The notes under the pieces were generated by a model. That model was given only the letters and a program-made list of their open reading frames with translations, was not told the origin of the DNA and searched no databases. DNA of 64,000 nt from an uncultured Spirochaetales bacterium (GTDB taxonomy: Bacteria; Spirochaetota; Spirochaetia; Sphaerochaetales; Sphaerochaetaceae), in contig CASENB010000018.1 of NCBI GenBank assembly GCA_949289305.1, forward strand, positions 1 to 64,000, given 5' to 3'. Every line of letters begins with the position of its first letter. The first letter of the stretch is position 1. Positions 26,835 through 35,716 of this stretch are shown here, piece after piece. A program made the translations under genes and the position numbers.

Positions 26835-28322
26835 TTAGTTCTCCATAACCTTTTCAATAGCCTTTGTCATGCCAACGCTCCAAATGCTCTCTAGATCGCT
26901 CGCAATCTCTTTTTCTAGGCCTGCAACTGTTGTGAGATCCATTGCCCACCATGATTCCATTTTTAGAATCTCGTGTGCGATCTTCTCACTCTTCTCTTTT
27001 ACATCCTTATAGCTCTGGCTATATAGGCTCTGGAACTTTTCAAGAACATCGGCGCTGTCCTTAATCTGATAAACTTCGCCGTTTCTGTGACCCTTTAGAG
27101 CACCTTCTTCGATCTCTGTTCCTTCATAGAATGAGATGAGAGCTGCAAGGCTGAATGTTAAGATCTTTGGAAGCTGACCCTTCTTCTCGATATATCCAAG
27201 AAGGCTTGGAAGGTCTCTTGTCTTGAACTTTGATGTGCTGTTGAGGCTGATTGAAAGTAGAAGGTGTACGATATATGGATTCTGGAATCGCTCTAGAACG
27301 TCTTTTGCATAGGAAGTTAATAATTCCTTGTCTCCATCCATGCTTTCGATGATCTCATCAAATAGGCCTTTCTTCATGAAAGATGAGATTAGAGGGGAGT
27401 GCATGCACTCTTCTACAGTGTTAAGCCCTGTCTGGTATGCTGCAAGAACGCTCATTGTGTGCGCGCCGTTTAGAATTCTAACCTTTCTCGTGCGGTAGAA
27501 TGTCATGTCGTCTGTCCATACGACGTTAAGACCTGCTTTTCCGGTTGGAAGTTCATCTTCGTAGCTCTTTTTCTTGTATTCGATAGCCCAGAACAGGAAG
27601 CTTTCTGCTGCATCAAGAAGATTGTCTTTATATCCGAGTTTCTCCTGAATCTTCTCTGCTTCTGCTCTTGGATAGCCCGGAACAATTCTGTCTACAAGGC
27701 TGTTGCAGAAGTCACATGCTTCATTGACCCAAGTTGTAAACTCTTTTTCAAGCTTCCAGTCTTCTGCATGCTGAAGAACGTACTTCTTTAATGTTTCTCC
27801 GTTCTTATCAATAAGTTCGCAAGGAATAAAGATAAGGCCTTTGTTCTTATCTCCATTGAAAGTCTTAAATCTTCTGTAAAGGAATGCTGCAACCTTGCCA
27901 GGGAATGACTTCTGAGGTTTGTCATCAGCTTTTACGCTTGGATCATATGCAATACCAGCCTCTGTAGTATTTGAAAATACGAATCTCAAATCAGGATTGT
28001 CTGCCTGCTTGATGTACTCGTCGTACTGGCTATATGCATTTATACAGCCTCTTACGCTTGTGATTTTTCTGTAATCCTCGATCTCTTTTCCGTTCTCGAT
28101 ACCTCTTAAAACGGTCGTGTAGAATCCGTTTTGTGCGTTAATCATATCTGCCATACCTCTCTCTAGAGGCTGTACCATGATAACATCACCATTGAAATCT
28201 GTTTTCTCGTTTAGAATGTCGATCTGCCAATCGATAAAAGCTCTTAAGAAGTTTCCTTCTCCAAATTGAATTGCTTTGATTGGACGCTCAGGACGTGTTG
28301 TGATTTCCTCAATTGCTTGCAT
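26835..28322 (-). CDS. uxaB: Tagaturonate reductase
   Basis: A 495-aa NAD-dependent reductase of the mannitol dehydrogenase family. IQFGEGNFLRAFIDWQIDILNE, VFSNTTEAGIAYD and VRILNGAHTMSVLAAYQTG match UxaB, which reduces tagaturonate to altronate. FIPCELIDKNG and the late WAIEYKK segment also fit. It is first in the operon; AAGGAGATAAGG precedes the ATG. UxaB marks the galacturonate branch, yet the neighbouring hydrolases should release glucuronate-type sugars, whose branch (uxuAB) is not in the window. Confidence 0.95.
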   Translation of the reverse strand: MQAIEEITTRPERPIKAIQFGEGNFLRAFIDWQIDILNEKTDFNGDVIMVQPLERGMADMINAQNGFYTTVLRGIENGKEIEDYRKITSVRGCINAYSQYDEYIKQADNPDLRFVFSNTTEAGIAYDPSVKADDKPQKSFPGKVAAFLYRRFKTFNGDKNKGLIFIPCELIDKNGETLKKYVLQHAEDWKLEKEFTTWVNEACDFCNSLVDRIVPGYPRAEAEKIQEKLGYKDNLLDAAESFLFWAIEYKKKSYEDELPTGKAGLNVVWTDDMTFYRTRKVRILNGAHTMSVLAAYQTGLNTVEECMHSPLISSFMKKGLFDEIIESMDGDKELLTSYAKDVLERFQNPYIVHLLLSISLNSTSKFKTRDLPSLLGYIEKKGQLPKILTFSLAALISFYEGTEIEEGALKGHRNGEVYQIKDSADVLEKFQSLYSQSYKDVKEKSEKIAHEILKMESWWAMDLTTVAGLEKEIASDLESIWSVGMTKAIEKVMEN

Positions 28323-28370
28323 TTTCCTTATCTCCTTGTTTATCTAGCTAATAGGCCACATTTAAAATAG

Positions 28371-28414
28371 TGGAACATGGTTTCATTTTAGTTTTACATC
28401 ATGCTTACTGTCAA
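28371..28414 (-). promoter_or_regulatory. uxaB promoter with overlapping IclR-type operator
   Basis: On the minus strand TTGACA (28409-28414) and TAAAAT (28385-28390) are spaced 18 bp. The dyad read on the plus strand as TGGAACA-T-GGTTTCA at 28371-28385 overlaps the -10 edge and start point, a repressor position. It matches the eda/kdgK dyad at most positions. Confidence 0.7.
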
Positions 28415-28514
28415 TGAAAAAGAATTATAATTTAACGCATACGTTTGTCAGAAAAAGTTTTTTAACCTGTTTTTACCTTGAAAAGAGGATTGAATAAGAA
28501 TAATCTCTTCTTTT

Positions 28515-29207
28515 ATGAAAAATGGCATTATCAACAAATTGAATGAAGATATAAGAAGTAACATCGACATCATACACCTGATAAAAAGGGATCTTGCAGA
28601 TATTTTGTATTATAAAGAGAGTGTTGGTATTGCCGTAAAAGCAGAGTGCGGTACTTGTTTTGCTGTCCCGTTTTCAGATGACTACGAACCTCTTTATTTC
28701 TCTTTAGACGGAGAGGAACTAATATGTATGCATTCAAAAGAAATGAGTGAACATTATCTGTCTTTGGGGTACAAGCATAATGGAGCGTGTTATACCTTCT
28801 CCTATTTTGGAGGAAAAATAGAAGAAGATAATTCTCATAATTTTCGCCTTATGAGGGAGGATGAGATTCCTTTTATCCTGAAGTACTATAACAGTAACGA
28901 AGAATCGCTATCTTATGATATAAGAAGGGAAAACCTATTCTGTCTTGAAGATGATGGTGTTGTTAAAGGGTTTGCAGGTTTCCATGCAGAAGAGGCGATG
29001 GGGCTTCTTGTAATTCTTCCACAGTTTAGAAAAGCGGGACTTGGGCGAGCCATGGAGATCCACATTATAAACGAAGCAGTAAAGAGAGGTTGGACTCCTT
29101 TTTGCAATGTTTATACCACCAATGCGGCAAGCATAAACCTTCAACATAGTCTAGGTTTGGAAGAAGGCAAGGATCTAAGCTATTGGATGTGGAGGCAGGA
29201 TGCTTGA
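28515..29207 (+). CDS. GNAT-family N-acetyltransferase
   Basis: A 230-aa protein. The C-terminal half (about 110-225) is a GNAT fold: FRLMREDEIPFILKYY, GFAGFHAEEAMGLLVILPQFRKAGLGRAMEIHIINEA with the acetyl-CoA loop (R/Q-x-x-G-x-G/A as RKAGLG), then NVYTTNAASINLQHSLGL. The N-terminal 100 residues have no domain I recognise and may be a second, decayed GNAT-like half. The acceptor is unknown. TTGAAA (28478-28483) and TAATCT (28501-28506) lie just before the ATG with no Shine-Dalgarno, which suggests a near-leaderless mRNA. It is monocistronic. Confidence 0.82.
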   Translation: MKNGIINKLNEDIRSNIDIIHLIKRDLADILYYKESVGIAVKAECGTCFAVPFSDDYEPLYFSLDGEELICMHSKEMSEHYLSLGYKHNGACYTFSYFGGKIEEDNSHNFRLMREDEIPFILKYYNSNEESLSYDIRRENLFCLEDDGVVKGFAGFHAEEAMGLLVILPQFRKAGLGRAMEIHIINEAVKRGWTPFCNVYTTNAASINLQHSLGLEEGKDLSYWMWRQDA

Positions 29208-29211
29208 TATT

Positions 29212-30423
29212 TTATATTAATGAGACTGGCATAATTAGTAGATCTTTTGAAAGCATTGTTCTTTTTGAATATAGGCAGACAATAGTTCCCATTCCAACAT
29301 TTCCTCTTAATCTTTTAAAATGTTTTGCCATTTCTACTGTTGGAGTGGCCGACATTTTTATCTCTATTGGATAGAGAACACCATCTACTTCTTTTATTAG
29401 ATCTACTTCAGCAGGGCCTTCTTTTTCTCCATGGGTTTCTTCCCTATAGAAGAAAAATTCTGCTTCGTCTCCATTGTTTTGTGCATTTTTTATCAATTCA
29501 CTAACAACATAGGATTCAAAAACAGCACCTCTCAGAGGATGTTTCAGTAGGCCTTCTATAGATCTAATGCCTAAGAGATGGCAACATAATCCACTATCAG
29601 TAAAATGCAATCTTGGTGTTTTTGTTACTGATTTTATTGTATTTCCTGAATATGGAGGTATTATGCATATAAGGGAGCAGGCTTCAAGTAAGTTAATTAT
29701 TTGAGTTGTTTTCTTTAATGACAGTCCTGATTCGTTTGATATGGCCGAATAGTTTAGAGTAGTCGCTGTTCTGGATGCCAATATTTTTAGTACTTTTGTA
29801 AATGTTCTGGAATCCATATCAGGCATCTCGTTTCTAACATCTCCAAGCAGATAAGTATTTATATAGGATCTAAACCATATTGTAATATTTTCTTCTTTGA
29901 TTTTTTCTACAGCTGGGTAACCTCCAATAATGATGTTTTTAAGCGTTTCCATATAAGACCAAGGGGCTTCGATTTGCTTATCAAATGAAGGGATAAAAGA
30001 TTGTCTGAAAGTGTCATTTTGTTTTTCTGCTTGAGATAGTGGATACATTGTAATTTCTACAACTCTCCCTGCTAGTGTATCCCCAATTTGTTTTGACAAT
30101 AAAGGTTTTTGGCTTCCTGCAATCCACAACTGATTGTTTTCTTCTTTTCTGTCTACAATCTCTTTTATCGGGATAAAAAGGCCTTTTGCTCTTTGAACTT
30201 CGTCAATCAATAGTGGCATAGGATTAAGGATGAAAAATGTGTTTGGATCGTTTTGTGCAAGCGATAAGTTTTCTTGGTTGTCAAGAGTGACATAATAACG
30301 GTTTTCTTCTTTCATAGCTTTTAAAGTGGTCGTTTTCCCTACTTGTCGTGCACCTGAAAGAAAAATTATTTTAAAATCGTCTTTAAGTGAATTTATTCTT
30401 TTTACTATTGTTCGCTCTATCAT
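29212..30423 (-). CDS. AAA ATPase with DUF4143 domain
   Basis: A 403-aa protein from ATG 30423. Walker A is IIFLSGARQVGKTTT near residue 25; the Walker B-like PLLIDEVQRAKGLF and the sensor IAGSQKPLLSK follow. The C-terminal half is DUF4143-like, with LHFTDSGLCCHLLGI, GAVFESYVVSELIK and AEVDLIKEVDGVLYPIEIKMS resembling a PD-(D/E)XK-type fold. The function of these common ATPases is not established. TTGATT and TATCAT (minus strand, 30454-30459 and 30431-30436) end seven bases before the ATG, and a 13-bp palindrome TAGTATGATACTA (30427-30439) covers the -10. Four 22-bp-spaced repeats lie upstream. Confidence 0.88.
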   Translation of the reverse strand: MIERTIVKRINSLKDDFKIIFLSGARQVGKTTTLKAMKEENRYYVTLDNQENLSLAQNDPNTFFILNPMPLLIDEVQRAKGLFIPIKEIVDRKEENNQLWIAGSQKPLLSKQIGDTLAGRVVEITMYPLSQAEKQNDTFRQSFIPSFDKQIEAPWSYMETLKNIIIGGYPAVEKIKEENITIWFRSYINTYLLGDVRNEMPDMDSRTFTKVLKILASRTATTLNYSAISNESGLSLKKTTQIINLLEACSLICIIPPYSGNTIKSVTKTPRLHFTDSGLCCHLLGIRSIEGLLKHPLRGAVFESYVVSELIKNAQNNGDEAEFFFYREETHGEKEGPAEVDLIKEVDGVLYPIEIKMSATPTVEMAKHFKRLRGNVGMGTIVCLYSKRTMLSKDLLIMPVSLI

Positions 30424-30480
30424 AGATAGTATGATACTAATTAATTTCTTTAAAATCAAGAAATTATTTTATAGTATAAA

Positions 30481-30557
30481 AAGATTTTACGATGTTTAAA
30501 GAAAAATTTTACGATAATAAACAGAAGATTTTACGGAAAGTTTTGCAAGATTTTACG
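30481..30557. repeat. Four direct repeats at exact 22-bp period (iteron-like)
   Basis: AAGATTTTACG occurs at 30481-30491, 30525-30535 and 30547-30557, and as AAAATTTTACG at 30503-30513. The start-to-start distance is 22 bp every time, with unrelated 11-bp spacers. They lie upstream of the -35 of the DUF4143 ATPase gene, and no ORF explains them. The rest of 30460-30859 is AT-rich without a gene, apart from the promoter near 30800. Confidence 0.85.
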
Positions 30558-30797
30558 TCTTTTTAAAACTTTGGATACCCCATAATGGATGGTTATTATT
30601 TTTCTGATATAAAATGAATTTTATGATATTCATTTTCTGTTGTTTGAGAGATTATTGGTTATATAAGAAAAATTGACTGTAATTTATTGTTGCGTTTTGT
30701 TGTATTTTGCAAAATACTAATTTTTACAAATTTTTCTAATTCTATTTATATAAATATGTTAGCGTCTTTGATGGGATAAAAGGGCAATCCTTTTTGT

Positions 30798-30826
30798 TTG
30801 ACAGCATAGGCGTTGAATTATACAAT
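30798..30826 (+). promoter_or_regulatory. Promoter of the nucleoside uptake operon
   Basis: TTGACA at 30798-30803 and TACAAT at 30821-30826 with a 17-bp spacer, 33 bases before the binding-protein ATG, which has AGGAGAG upstream. Confidence 0.75.
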
Positions 30827-30859
30827 TAAATAACTATTACTCTAAATAGGAGAGAAAAG

Positions 30860-31915
30860 ATGAAAAAAATCTTAGCAGTTTTATTAATGGTTGCTCTCTC
30901 ATTCTCAGTTTTTGCTCAAGGTGCTAACGATGGTGCATCTACCCAATTAAAACTTGGAATGGTAACAGATTCTGGTACGATCGACGATCGTTCATTTAAC
31001 CAGGGAACTTGGGAAGGAATCGAACGCGCAGCTGAAGAGCTTGGGCTTGAGTGCACATACCTACGCCCAGCGGGAACAACAACTACAGATTATTTAACAG
31101 CAATCTCAGATCTTTATGATCAGGGATACCGCTTTATCGCATGCCCAGGATATCTTTTTGTTGAGGCAGTTACACAGGCACAGCAGATGTATGACGATCT
31201 AATGCTCATCATCATTGACGATGCCCTTGCTTCCGGTATTGGAGATAACACTGTTGCTATTACGTTCCGCGAGAACGAGGCAGGATTCTTAGCCGGTGTT
31301 GCAACAGCATTAAAGCTTGTAGATGGAGAAGTAGGATTCGTTGGAGGACTTGAGATTCCAGCTGTTCAGAAGTTCAACTGGGGCTTCCAGCAGGGTGTTA
31401 AGTATGCTAACGAGAATCTTGGAACGAATATCGTAATGAATGAGAACAATTTCGTATATTCAGGATCTTTCGCAGACTTAGCGCTTGGACAGCAGCTTGC
31501 AACAGCTATGTACGACTCAGGTGTTGATGCAATCTTCGCAGCTGCAGGCGGTACAGGCGTTGGAGTTATTAACGAGGCTAAGAATAGAAGACTATCTGGC
31601 GAAGACGTATGGGCTATCGGAGTTGACGTAGACCAGTACAGCGTAGGAGACATGGGAAACGGTGAGTCATGTGTCCTTACAAGTGCAATGAAAGACGTTG
31701 CAGGAGTTGCTTACGATCAGGCTGTAGCAGCTGCTAACGGAACATTCCAGGGCGGACAGCACATCGAGATTGGCGTTGCAGAGTCCAGAGCTGGAATCCC
31801 TGCATCAAATCCAAACTTAACACCGGAGATCGAGGCTCAGGTTGCTCAGGTTGCAGAGCTTATTAGAAACGGAGAAATAACAGTTCAGGCAACCAGCGAC
31901 GGCCTTTTTAAATAA
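30860..31915 (+). CDS. BMP/PnrA-family nucleoside-binding protein
   Basis: A 351-aa periplasmic binding protein. Residues 1-20 are a signal peptide with a likely cut at VFA|QGAND; no lipobox Cys. KLGMVTDSGTIDDRSFNQGTWEGIERA is the BMP/PnrA signature, the Asp binding the purine ribose in related proteins. VGFVGGLEIPAVQKFNWGFQQG and the Ala/Gly-rich IFAAAGGTGVGVINEAK are also typical. A strong terminator separates it from the ATPase and permease genes. With the phosphorylase at the end of the operon, it probably captures purine nucleosides. Confidence 0.94.
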   Translation: MKKILAVLLMVALSFSVFAQGANDGASTQLKLGMVTDSGTIDDRSFNQGTWEGIERAAEELGLECTYLRPAGTTTTDYLTAISDLYDQGYRFIACPGYLFVEAVTQAQQMYDDLMLIIIDDALASGIGDNTVAITFRENEAGFLAGVATALKLVDGEVGFVGGLEIPAVQKFNWGFQQGVKYANENLGTNIVMNENNFVYSGSFADLALGQQLATAMYDSGVDAIFAAAGGTGVGVINEAKNRRLSGEDVWAIGVDVDQYSVGDMGNGESCVLTSAMKDVAGVAYDQAVAAANGTFQGGQHIEIGVAESRAGIPASNPNLTPEIEAQVAQVAELIRNGEITVQATSDGLFK

Positions 31916-31933
31916 TATTTGATTGTTCAGTGT

Positions 31934-31961
31934 AGGCCGCCAAGATAGGGCGGCCTTTTTA
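31934..31961 (+). terminator. Intercistronic terminator after the nucleoside-binding protein
   Basis: AGGCCGCC (31934-31941) pairs with GGCGGCCT (31949-31956), followed by Ts. The same layout, binding protein then terminator then transporter core, occurs in the sugar operon at 16321. Confidence 0.85.
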
Positions 31962-32001
31962 CCTTATAGTTGTGCCTAAGGCACCCTCATTAGGAGAAGT
32001 A

Positions 32002-33525
32002 ATGAGTCACGTAATTGAAATGATAGGGATTCGAAAAGAATTCCCAGGCATAGTTGCAAATGATGACATCACCTTAAGGGTAAAAGAAGGTGAGATTCAT
32101 GCAATCTTAGGAGAAAATGGCGCAGGAAAAAGTACTCTGATGAGTATTTTATTTGGCCTTTACAAACCAGACAGGGGAATAATCAAGGTAAGGGGAAAGG
32201 AAGTTCATATCAATAATCCAAACGATGCTTTCGCCCTTGGAATAGGCATGGTTCACCAGCATTTCCAACTTGTCCATAATTTCACGGTCGCTGAGAATAT
32301 CATCCTCGGAAAGGAAGGCGGATTCGTTTACGATATAAAGAAGGCAAGTAAGAGGATTAAAGAGTTGTCGGATCAATACGGACTCTCTTTAGATCCAGAT
32401 ATGGTAATAGAAGAGATTACGGTTGGCATGCAGCAGAGGGTTGAGATATTGAAGATGCTCTACCGTGATGCCGATATCCTGATATTCGATGAACCTACAG
32501 CAGTATTGACGCCGCAAGAGATCGATGAATTGATGGATATAATGAGGAACTTGGCCAAAGAGGGCAAGTCGATCATATTAATCACTCATAAGTTAGAAGA
32601 GATTAAAGCCGTAGCCGAGAATTGTACGATAATCAGGCGAGGCAAATTAATAGATGTCGTTGATGTTAAGAGCACTAGTGCAGAGAACATGGCTGCATTA
32701 ATGGTTGGACGACCCGTAAATTTCAAAGTAGAGAAGAAAGAGGCTCATCCGACCGATGTTGTCTTAGACATCAAGGATTTATGTGTAAAGAACAATAAGA
32801 ATGTCCTAGGCGTCAAGCACTTCAATCTTGAAATTAAGAGGGGAGAGATCGTCGGTATTGCAGGAGTAGACGGAAATGGCCAGAGCGAGCTTGTCGAAGC
32901 AATCAGCGGACTAAGAAAGATTGAAAGCGGAAACCTTACGTTTTTAGGCAAAGATATTACTCATTCAAGCATTCAGGAGCGAAATGAGCTTGGCTTATGC
33001 CATATCCCAGAGGACAGGCAAAAGAGAGGATTGATCCTTTCTGCACCAATTTCCACAAATATGGTAATAAAGGAGTTCTATAAAGAACCATATTCCCATC
33101 ATGGCATATTAAATTACAGTGCAATCGAGTCATACAGTCAGAAGATTGTAGATAAGTTCGATGTAAGAAGCGGAGAGGGAATTCATTCTCTTGCAGGAAA
33201 GCTGTCTGGAGGAAATCAACAGAAAGCTATAATCGGACGTGAAGTTGAAGCAGATCCTGAGCTTTTAATCGCAGTTCAGCCTACAAGAGGCCTCGATGTA
33301 GGTGCCATCGAATTCATTCACAAAGAAATCGTAAAAGAGAGGGACAAGGGCAAGGCGGTTCTTCTTGTTTCTTTCGAACTTGATGAGATCTTCAATCTTT
33401 CAGACAGAATTGCTGTTATGAACGCCGGGGAACTTATCGATATCGTATATACAAAGGATACGAATGAGAACGAAGTAGGCCTTATGATGGCTGGAATTAA
33501 GAAGGAGGCTAGAAATGAAGGGTAA
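32002..33525 (+). CDS. Nucleoside ABC transporter ATPase with two ABC domains
   Basis: A 507-aa fused double ATPase of the RbsA/NupO group. The first domain has Walker A GENGAGKST and an FDEPTAVLTPQEIDEL Walker B; the second has GVDGNGQSEL, SGGNQQKAIIGREVE and VQPTRGLDVGAIE, where the degenerate second P-loop and the Gln replacing the Asp-Glu pair (AVQPT) are normal for this group. The ATG at 32002 has TTAGGAGAAG upstream. It overlaps the first permease gene by 11 nt. It powers nucleoside import with the next two proteins. Confidence 0.95.
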   Translation: MSHVIEMIGIRKEFPGIVANDDITLRVKEGEIHAILGENGAGKSTLMSILFGLYKPDRGIIKVRGKEVHINNPNDAFALGIGMVHQHFQLVHNFTVAENIILGKEGGFVYDIKKASKRIKELSDQYGLSLDPDMVIEEITVGMQQRVEILKMLYRDADILIFDEPTAVLTPQEIDELMDIMRNLAKEGKSIILITHKLEEIKAVAENCTIIRRGKLIDVVDVKSTSAENMAALMVGRPVNFKVEKKEAHPTDVVLDIKDLCVKNNKNVLGVKHFNLEIKRGEIVGIAGVDGNGQSELVEAISGLRKIESGNLTFLGKDITHSSIQERNELGLCHIPEDRQKRGLILSAPISTNMVIKEFYKEPYSHHGILNYSAIESYSQKIVDKFDVRSGEGIHSLAGKLSGGNQQKAIIGREVEADPELLIAVQPTRGLDVGAIEFIHKEIVKERDKGKAVLLVSFELDEIFNLSDRIAVMNAGELIDIVYTKDTNENEVGLMMAGIKKEARNEG

Positions 33526-34750
33526 AGTTGTTAATAAGCCGCTAGAAGCTAAAAAGGCTTCACCTTTGCTAGTCTCTCTTTCGGCTGTTGTTCTTGGCCT
33601 TGTTGCAGGTGCGATTCTTATCGCATTAATTGGAAAAAATCCGTTTGTAGGATTTGACAGGATTATATTCGGAGCGCTTTCTAATCTCAGAAGGGTTGGA
33701 AACACTCTTGGAATGTCAACACAGCTTATTCTAATAGGATTGTCTGTTGCATTTGCTTTTAAGACCGGTCTGTTTAATATTGGAGCATCAGGACAGATGC
33801 TGATGGGTGGAATTGTAGCAAGCATTCTTGCTTATTACCTGCCTCTTAGTATGAATCGTTTCCTATACCTAATAATTATAATTGCAGCAGCAGCTCTCGT
33901 TGGCGCCCTATGGGGATTCATTTCAGGATTTTTAAAGGCGAAATTCAATGTGCACGAAGTAGTTTCTACAATCATGCTTAACTGGACTGCATATTGGCTT
34001 GTATATGATTGGATTCAGCGTTTCATCGTAGATCCTACAATCGTAGTAAAATCAAAACCTATAGAGACTGTACACACGCTTAGAGCTGATTGGCTTACGG
34101 AACTTACGAACTTCTCTACGTTGAACTATGGTTTTTTAATTGCAATCGTATGTGCAATCATAATCTGGTTTATTCTTGAGAAGACAACTCTCGGCTTCAA
34201 GCTTAAGGCCGTTGGATCAAATAAGTTCTGTGCTGAATATGCGGGAATCAAAGTAAACCGTTCAATTATGATCTCTATGGCGGTAGCTGGCGCGCTTTCA
34301 GGTCTTGCCGGTCTCACATACTACTGTGGTTATTCCAATATCATGGAGATGGGAAAGATGCCGAATGAAGGATTTGACGGAATTGCCGTAGCCCTTCTTG
34401 GCAACTGTTCTCCACTTGGAGTATTCTTCTCTGCAATTTTCTTTGGCATTCTAAAAATGGGAAGAGGTTCTTTGGCTGCAACAGGAATTCCTACGGAGAT
34501 TGCAGATACAATCATTGCGACTATAATCTACTTTACTGCAACTAACGTAATACTCTCTAACTTCTGGAACGAACGTTTTAAGAGAAGTTTTGAAAAGAAG
34601 GAAGAGGCTTTATCTCTTGCCCTTGAGAAGGAAGGAAAGGCAGATGTCGATATATCTCAGCTAAATAAAGAAGAACGGGACAGGCTAATAAAGGAAGGTA
34701 TGTCGCTGTTAAAAGAGAAGAGAGCTAAAGAGAAGAGGAAGGAGGCTTAA
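33515..34750 (+). CDS. Nucleoside ABC transporter permease 1
   Basis: A 411-aa membrane protein of the branched-chain/BMP-type permease family with about nine helices. GLSVAFAFKTGLFNIGASGQMLMGGI and VGSNKFCAEYAGIKVNRSIMISMAVAGALSGLAG are characteristic. The C-terminal 60 residues are highly charged and Lys/Glu-rich, a cytoplasmic tail longer than usual. AGAAGGAGG precedes the ATG within the ATPase gene. It pairs with permease 2, which starts two bases after its stop. Confidence 0.94.
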   Translation: MKGKVVNKPLEAKKASPLLVSLSAVVLGLVAGAILIALIGKNPFVGFDRIIFGALSNLRRVGNTLGMSTQLILIGLSVAFAFKTGLFNIGASGQMLMGGIVASILAYYLPLSMNRFLYLIIIIAAAALVGALWGFISGFLKAKFNVHEVVSTIMLNWTAYWLVYDWIQRFIVDPTIVVKSKPIETVHTLRADWLTELTNFSTLNYGFLIAIVCAIIIWFILEKTTLGFKLKAVGSNKFCAEYAGIKVNRSIMISMAVAGALSGLAGLTYYCGYSNIMEMGKMPNEGFDGIAVALLGNCSPLGVFFSAIFFGILKMGRGSLAATGIPTEIADTIIATIIYFTATNVILSNFWNERFKRSFEKKEEALSLALEKEGKADVDISQLNKEERDRLIKEGMSLLKEKRAKEKRKEA

Positions 34751-34751
34751 G

Positions 34752-35702
34752 GTGGAAGTTTGGTCAGTTATTACTAGTATTATCCCTGCTGCAATTGCAT
34801 ATACGATGCCTCTTTTAATGGGAGCTCTCGGAGGTCTTTATTCGGAGAGGAGCGGAGTAACGAACCTTTGTATTGAAGGTTTGATGCTAACAGGATGTTT
34901 TGCATCTGCTACGACTACTTATCTGATGCAGAGTGCAGGTTTCGGTTATAATTTATCTATCGTATTCGGAATAATCGTTGCAATGCTCGCATCGGCTTTA
35001 TTATCGCTTTTGCACGCCGTTGCCGCTATAAACTTAAAGAGCAATCAGGTTATCTCCGGTACGGCTATCAATATGCTTGCAACAGCACTGACGCTGTTTT
35101 TAGCACAGACTATTACAGGAAGCGGAAACGTAACAGTTTTAAGAGGTATAGTAAGACAGGATATTCCGCTGCTTTCTAAAATACCTGTTATTGGGCCTTT
35201 GTTCTTTACAAGAACGTACTGGACTACGTGGATCTGCCTTATTATCTGGGCAGTCTCGTTCTTCCTCCTTTATAAGACGAGTTTCGGATTGAGATTAAGA
35301 GCTTGCGGAGAGCATCCATCTGCTGTAGCCTCGGCAGGAATCAATGTCCATAGAATGCGTTACGTTGGAGTTGTTCTGTCTGGATTATTGTCAGGGCTTG
35401 GCGGTGCGTGCATATTGGCAACTTATGCAGGCGAGTATAACTCAACTAGTGGAATCAACGGGCTTGGATTTTTGGCAATAGCTGCTTTAATCTTTGGCCA
35501 ATGGAAGCCGCTTGGAATTCTTGCCTCAACGTTCTTTTTCGGAATCTGCATGACGATTGCCAACATGGGGCGTGTCATACCTGTATTCCAGGGAATCCCA
35601 ATAGGATACTTGGGTCTATTCCCATATGTCGCGACCCTCATAGCACTCGTTCTTTCAAGTAAGAAGAGCACTGCTCCTCTTGCATCTGGTGAGCCATTCT
35701 AA
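34752..35702 (+). CDS. Nucleoside ABC transporter permease 2
   Basis: A 316-aa membrane protein of the same family as permease 1. MGALGGLYSERSGVTNLCIEGLMLTG near the N-terminus and LRLRACGEHPSAVASAGINVHRMRYVGVVLSGLLSGLGGA are typical. It starts with GTG at 34752, supported by GGAGG at 34741-34745 six bases upstream. It completes the pore. The phosphorylase gene follows after 14 bases. Confidence 0.94.
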   Translation: MEVWSVITSIIPAAIAYTMPLLMGALGGLYSERSGVTNLCIEGLMLTGCFASATTTYLMQSAGFGYNLSIVFGIIVAMLASALLSLLHAVAAINLKSNQVISGTAINMLATALTLFLAQTITGSGNVTVLRGIVRQDIPLLSKIPVIGPLFFTRTYWTTWICLIIWAVSFFLLYKTSFGLRLRACGEHPSAVASAGINVHRMRYVGVVLSGLLSGLGGACILATYAGEYNSTSGINGLGFLAIAALIFGQWKPLGILASTFFFGICMTIANMGRVIPVFQGIPIGYLGLFPYVATLIALVLSSKKSTAPLASGEPF

Positions 35703-35716
35703 TTTTGGGAGAGATT

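Noticed and set aside
30481..30557. CRISPR array
   Set aside because: Repeats are only 11 bp with 11-bp spacers and there are no cas genes; the regular period fits protein-binding sites.
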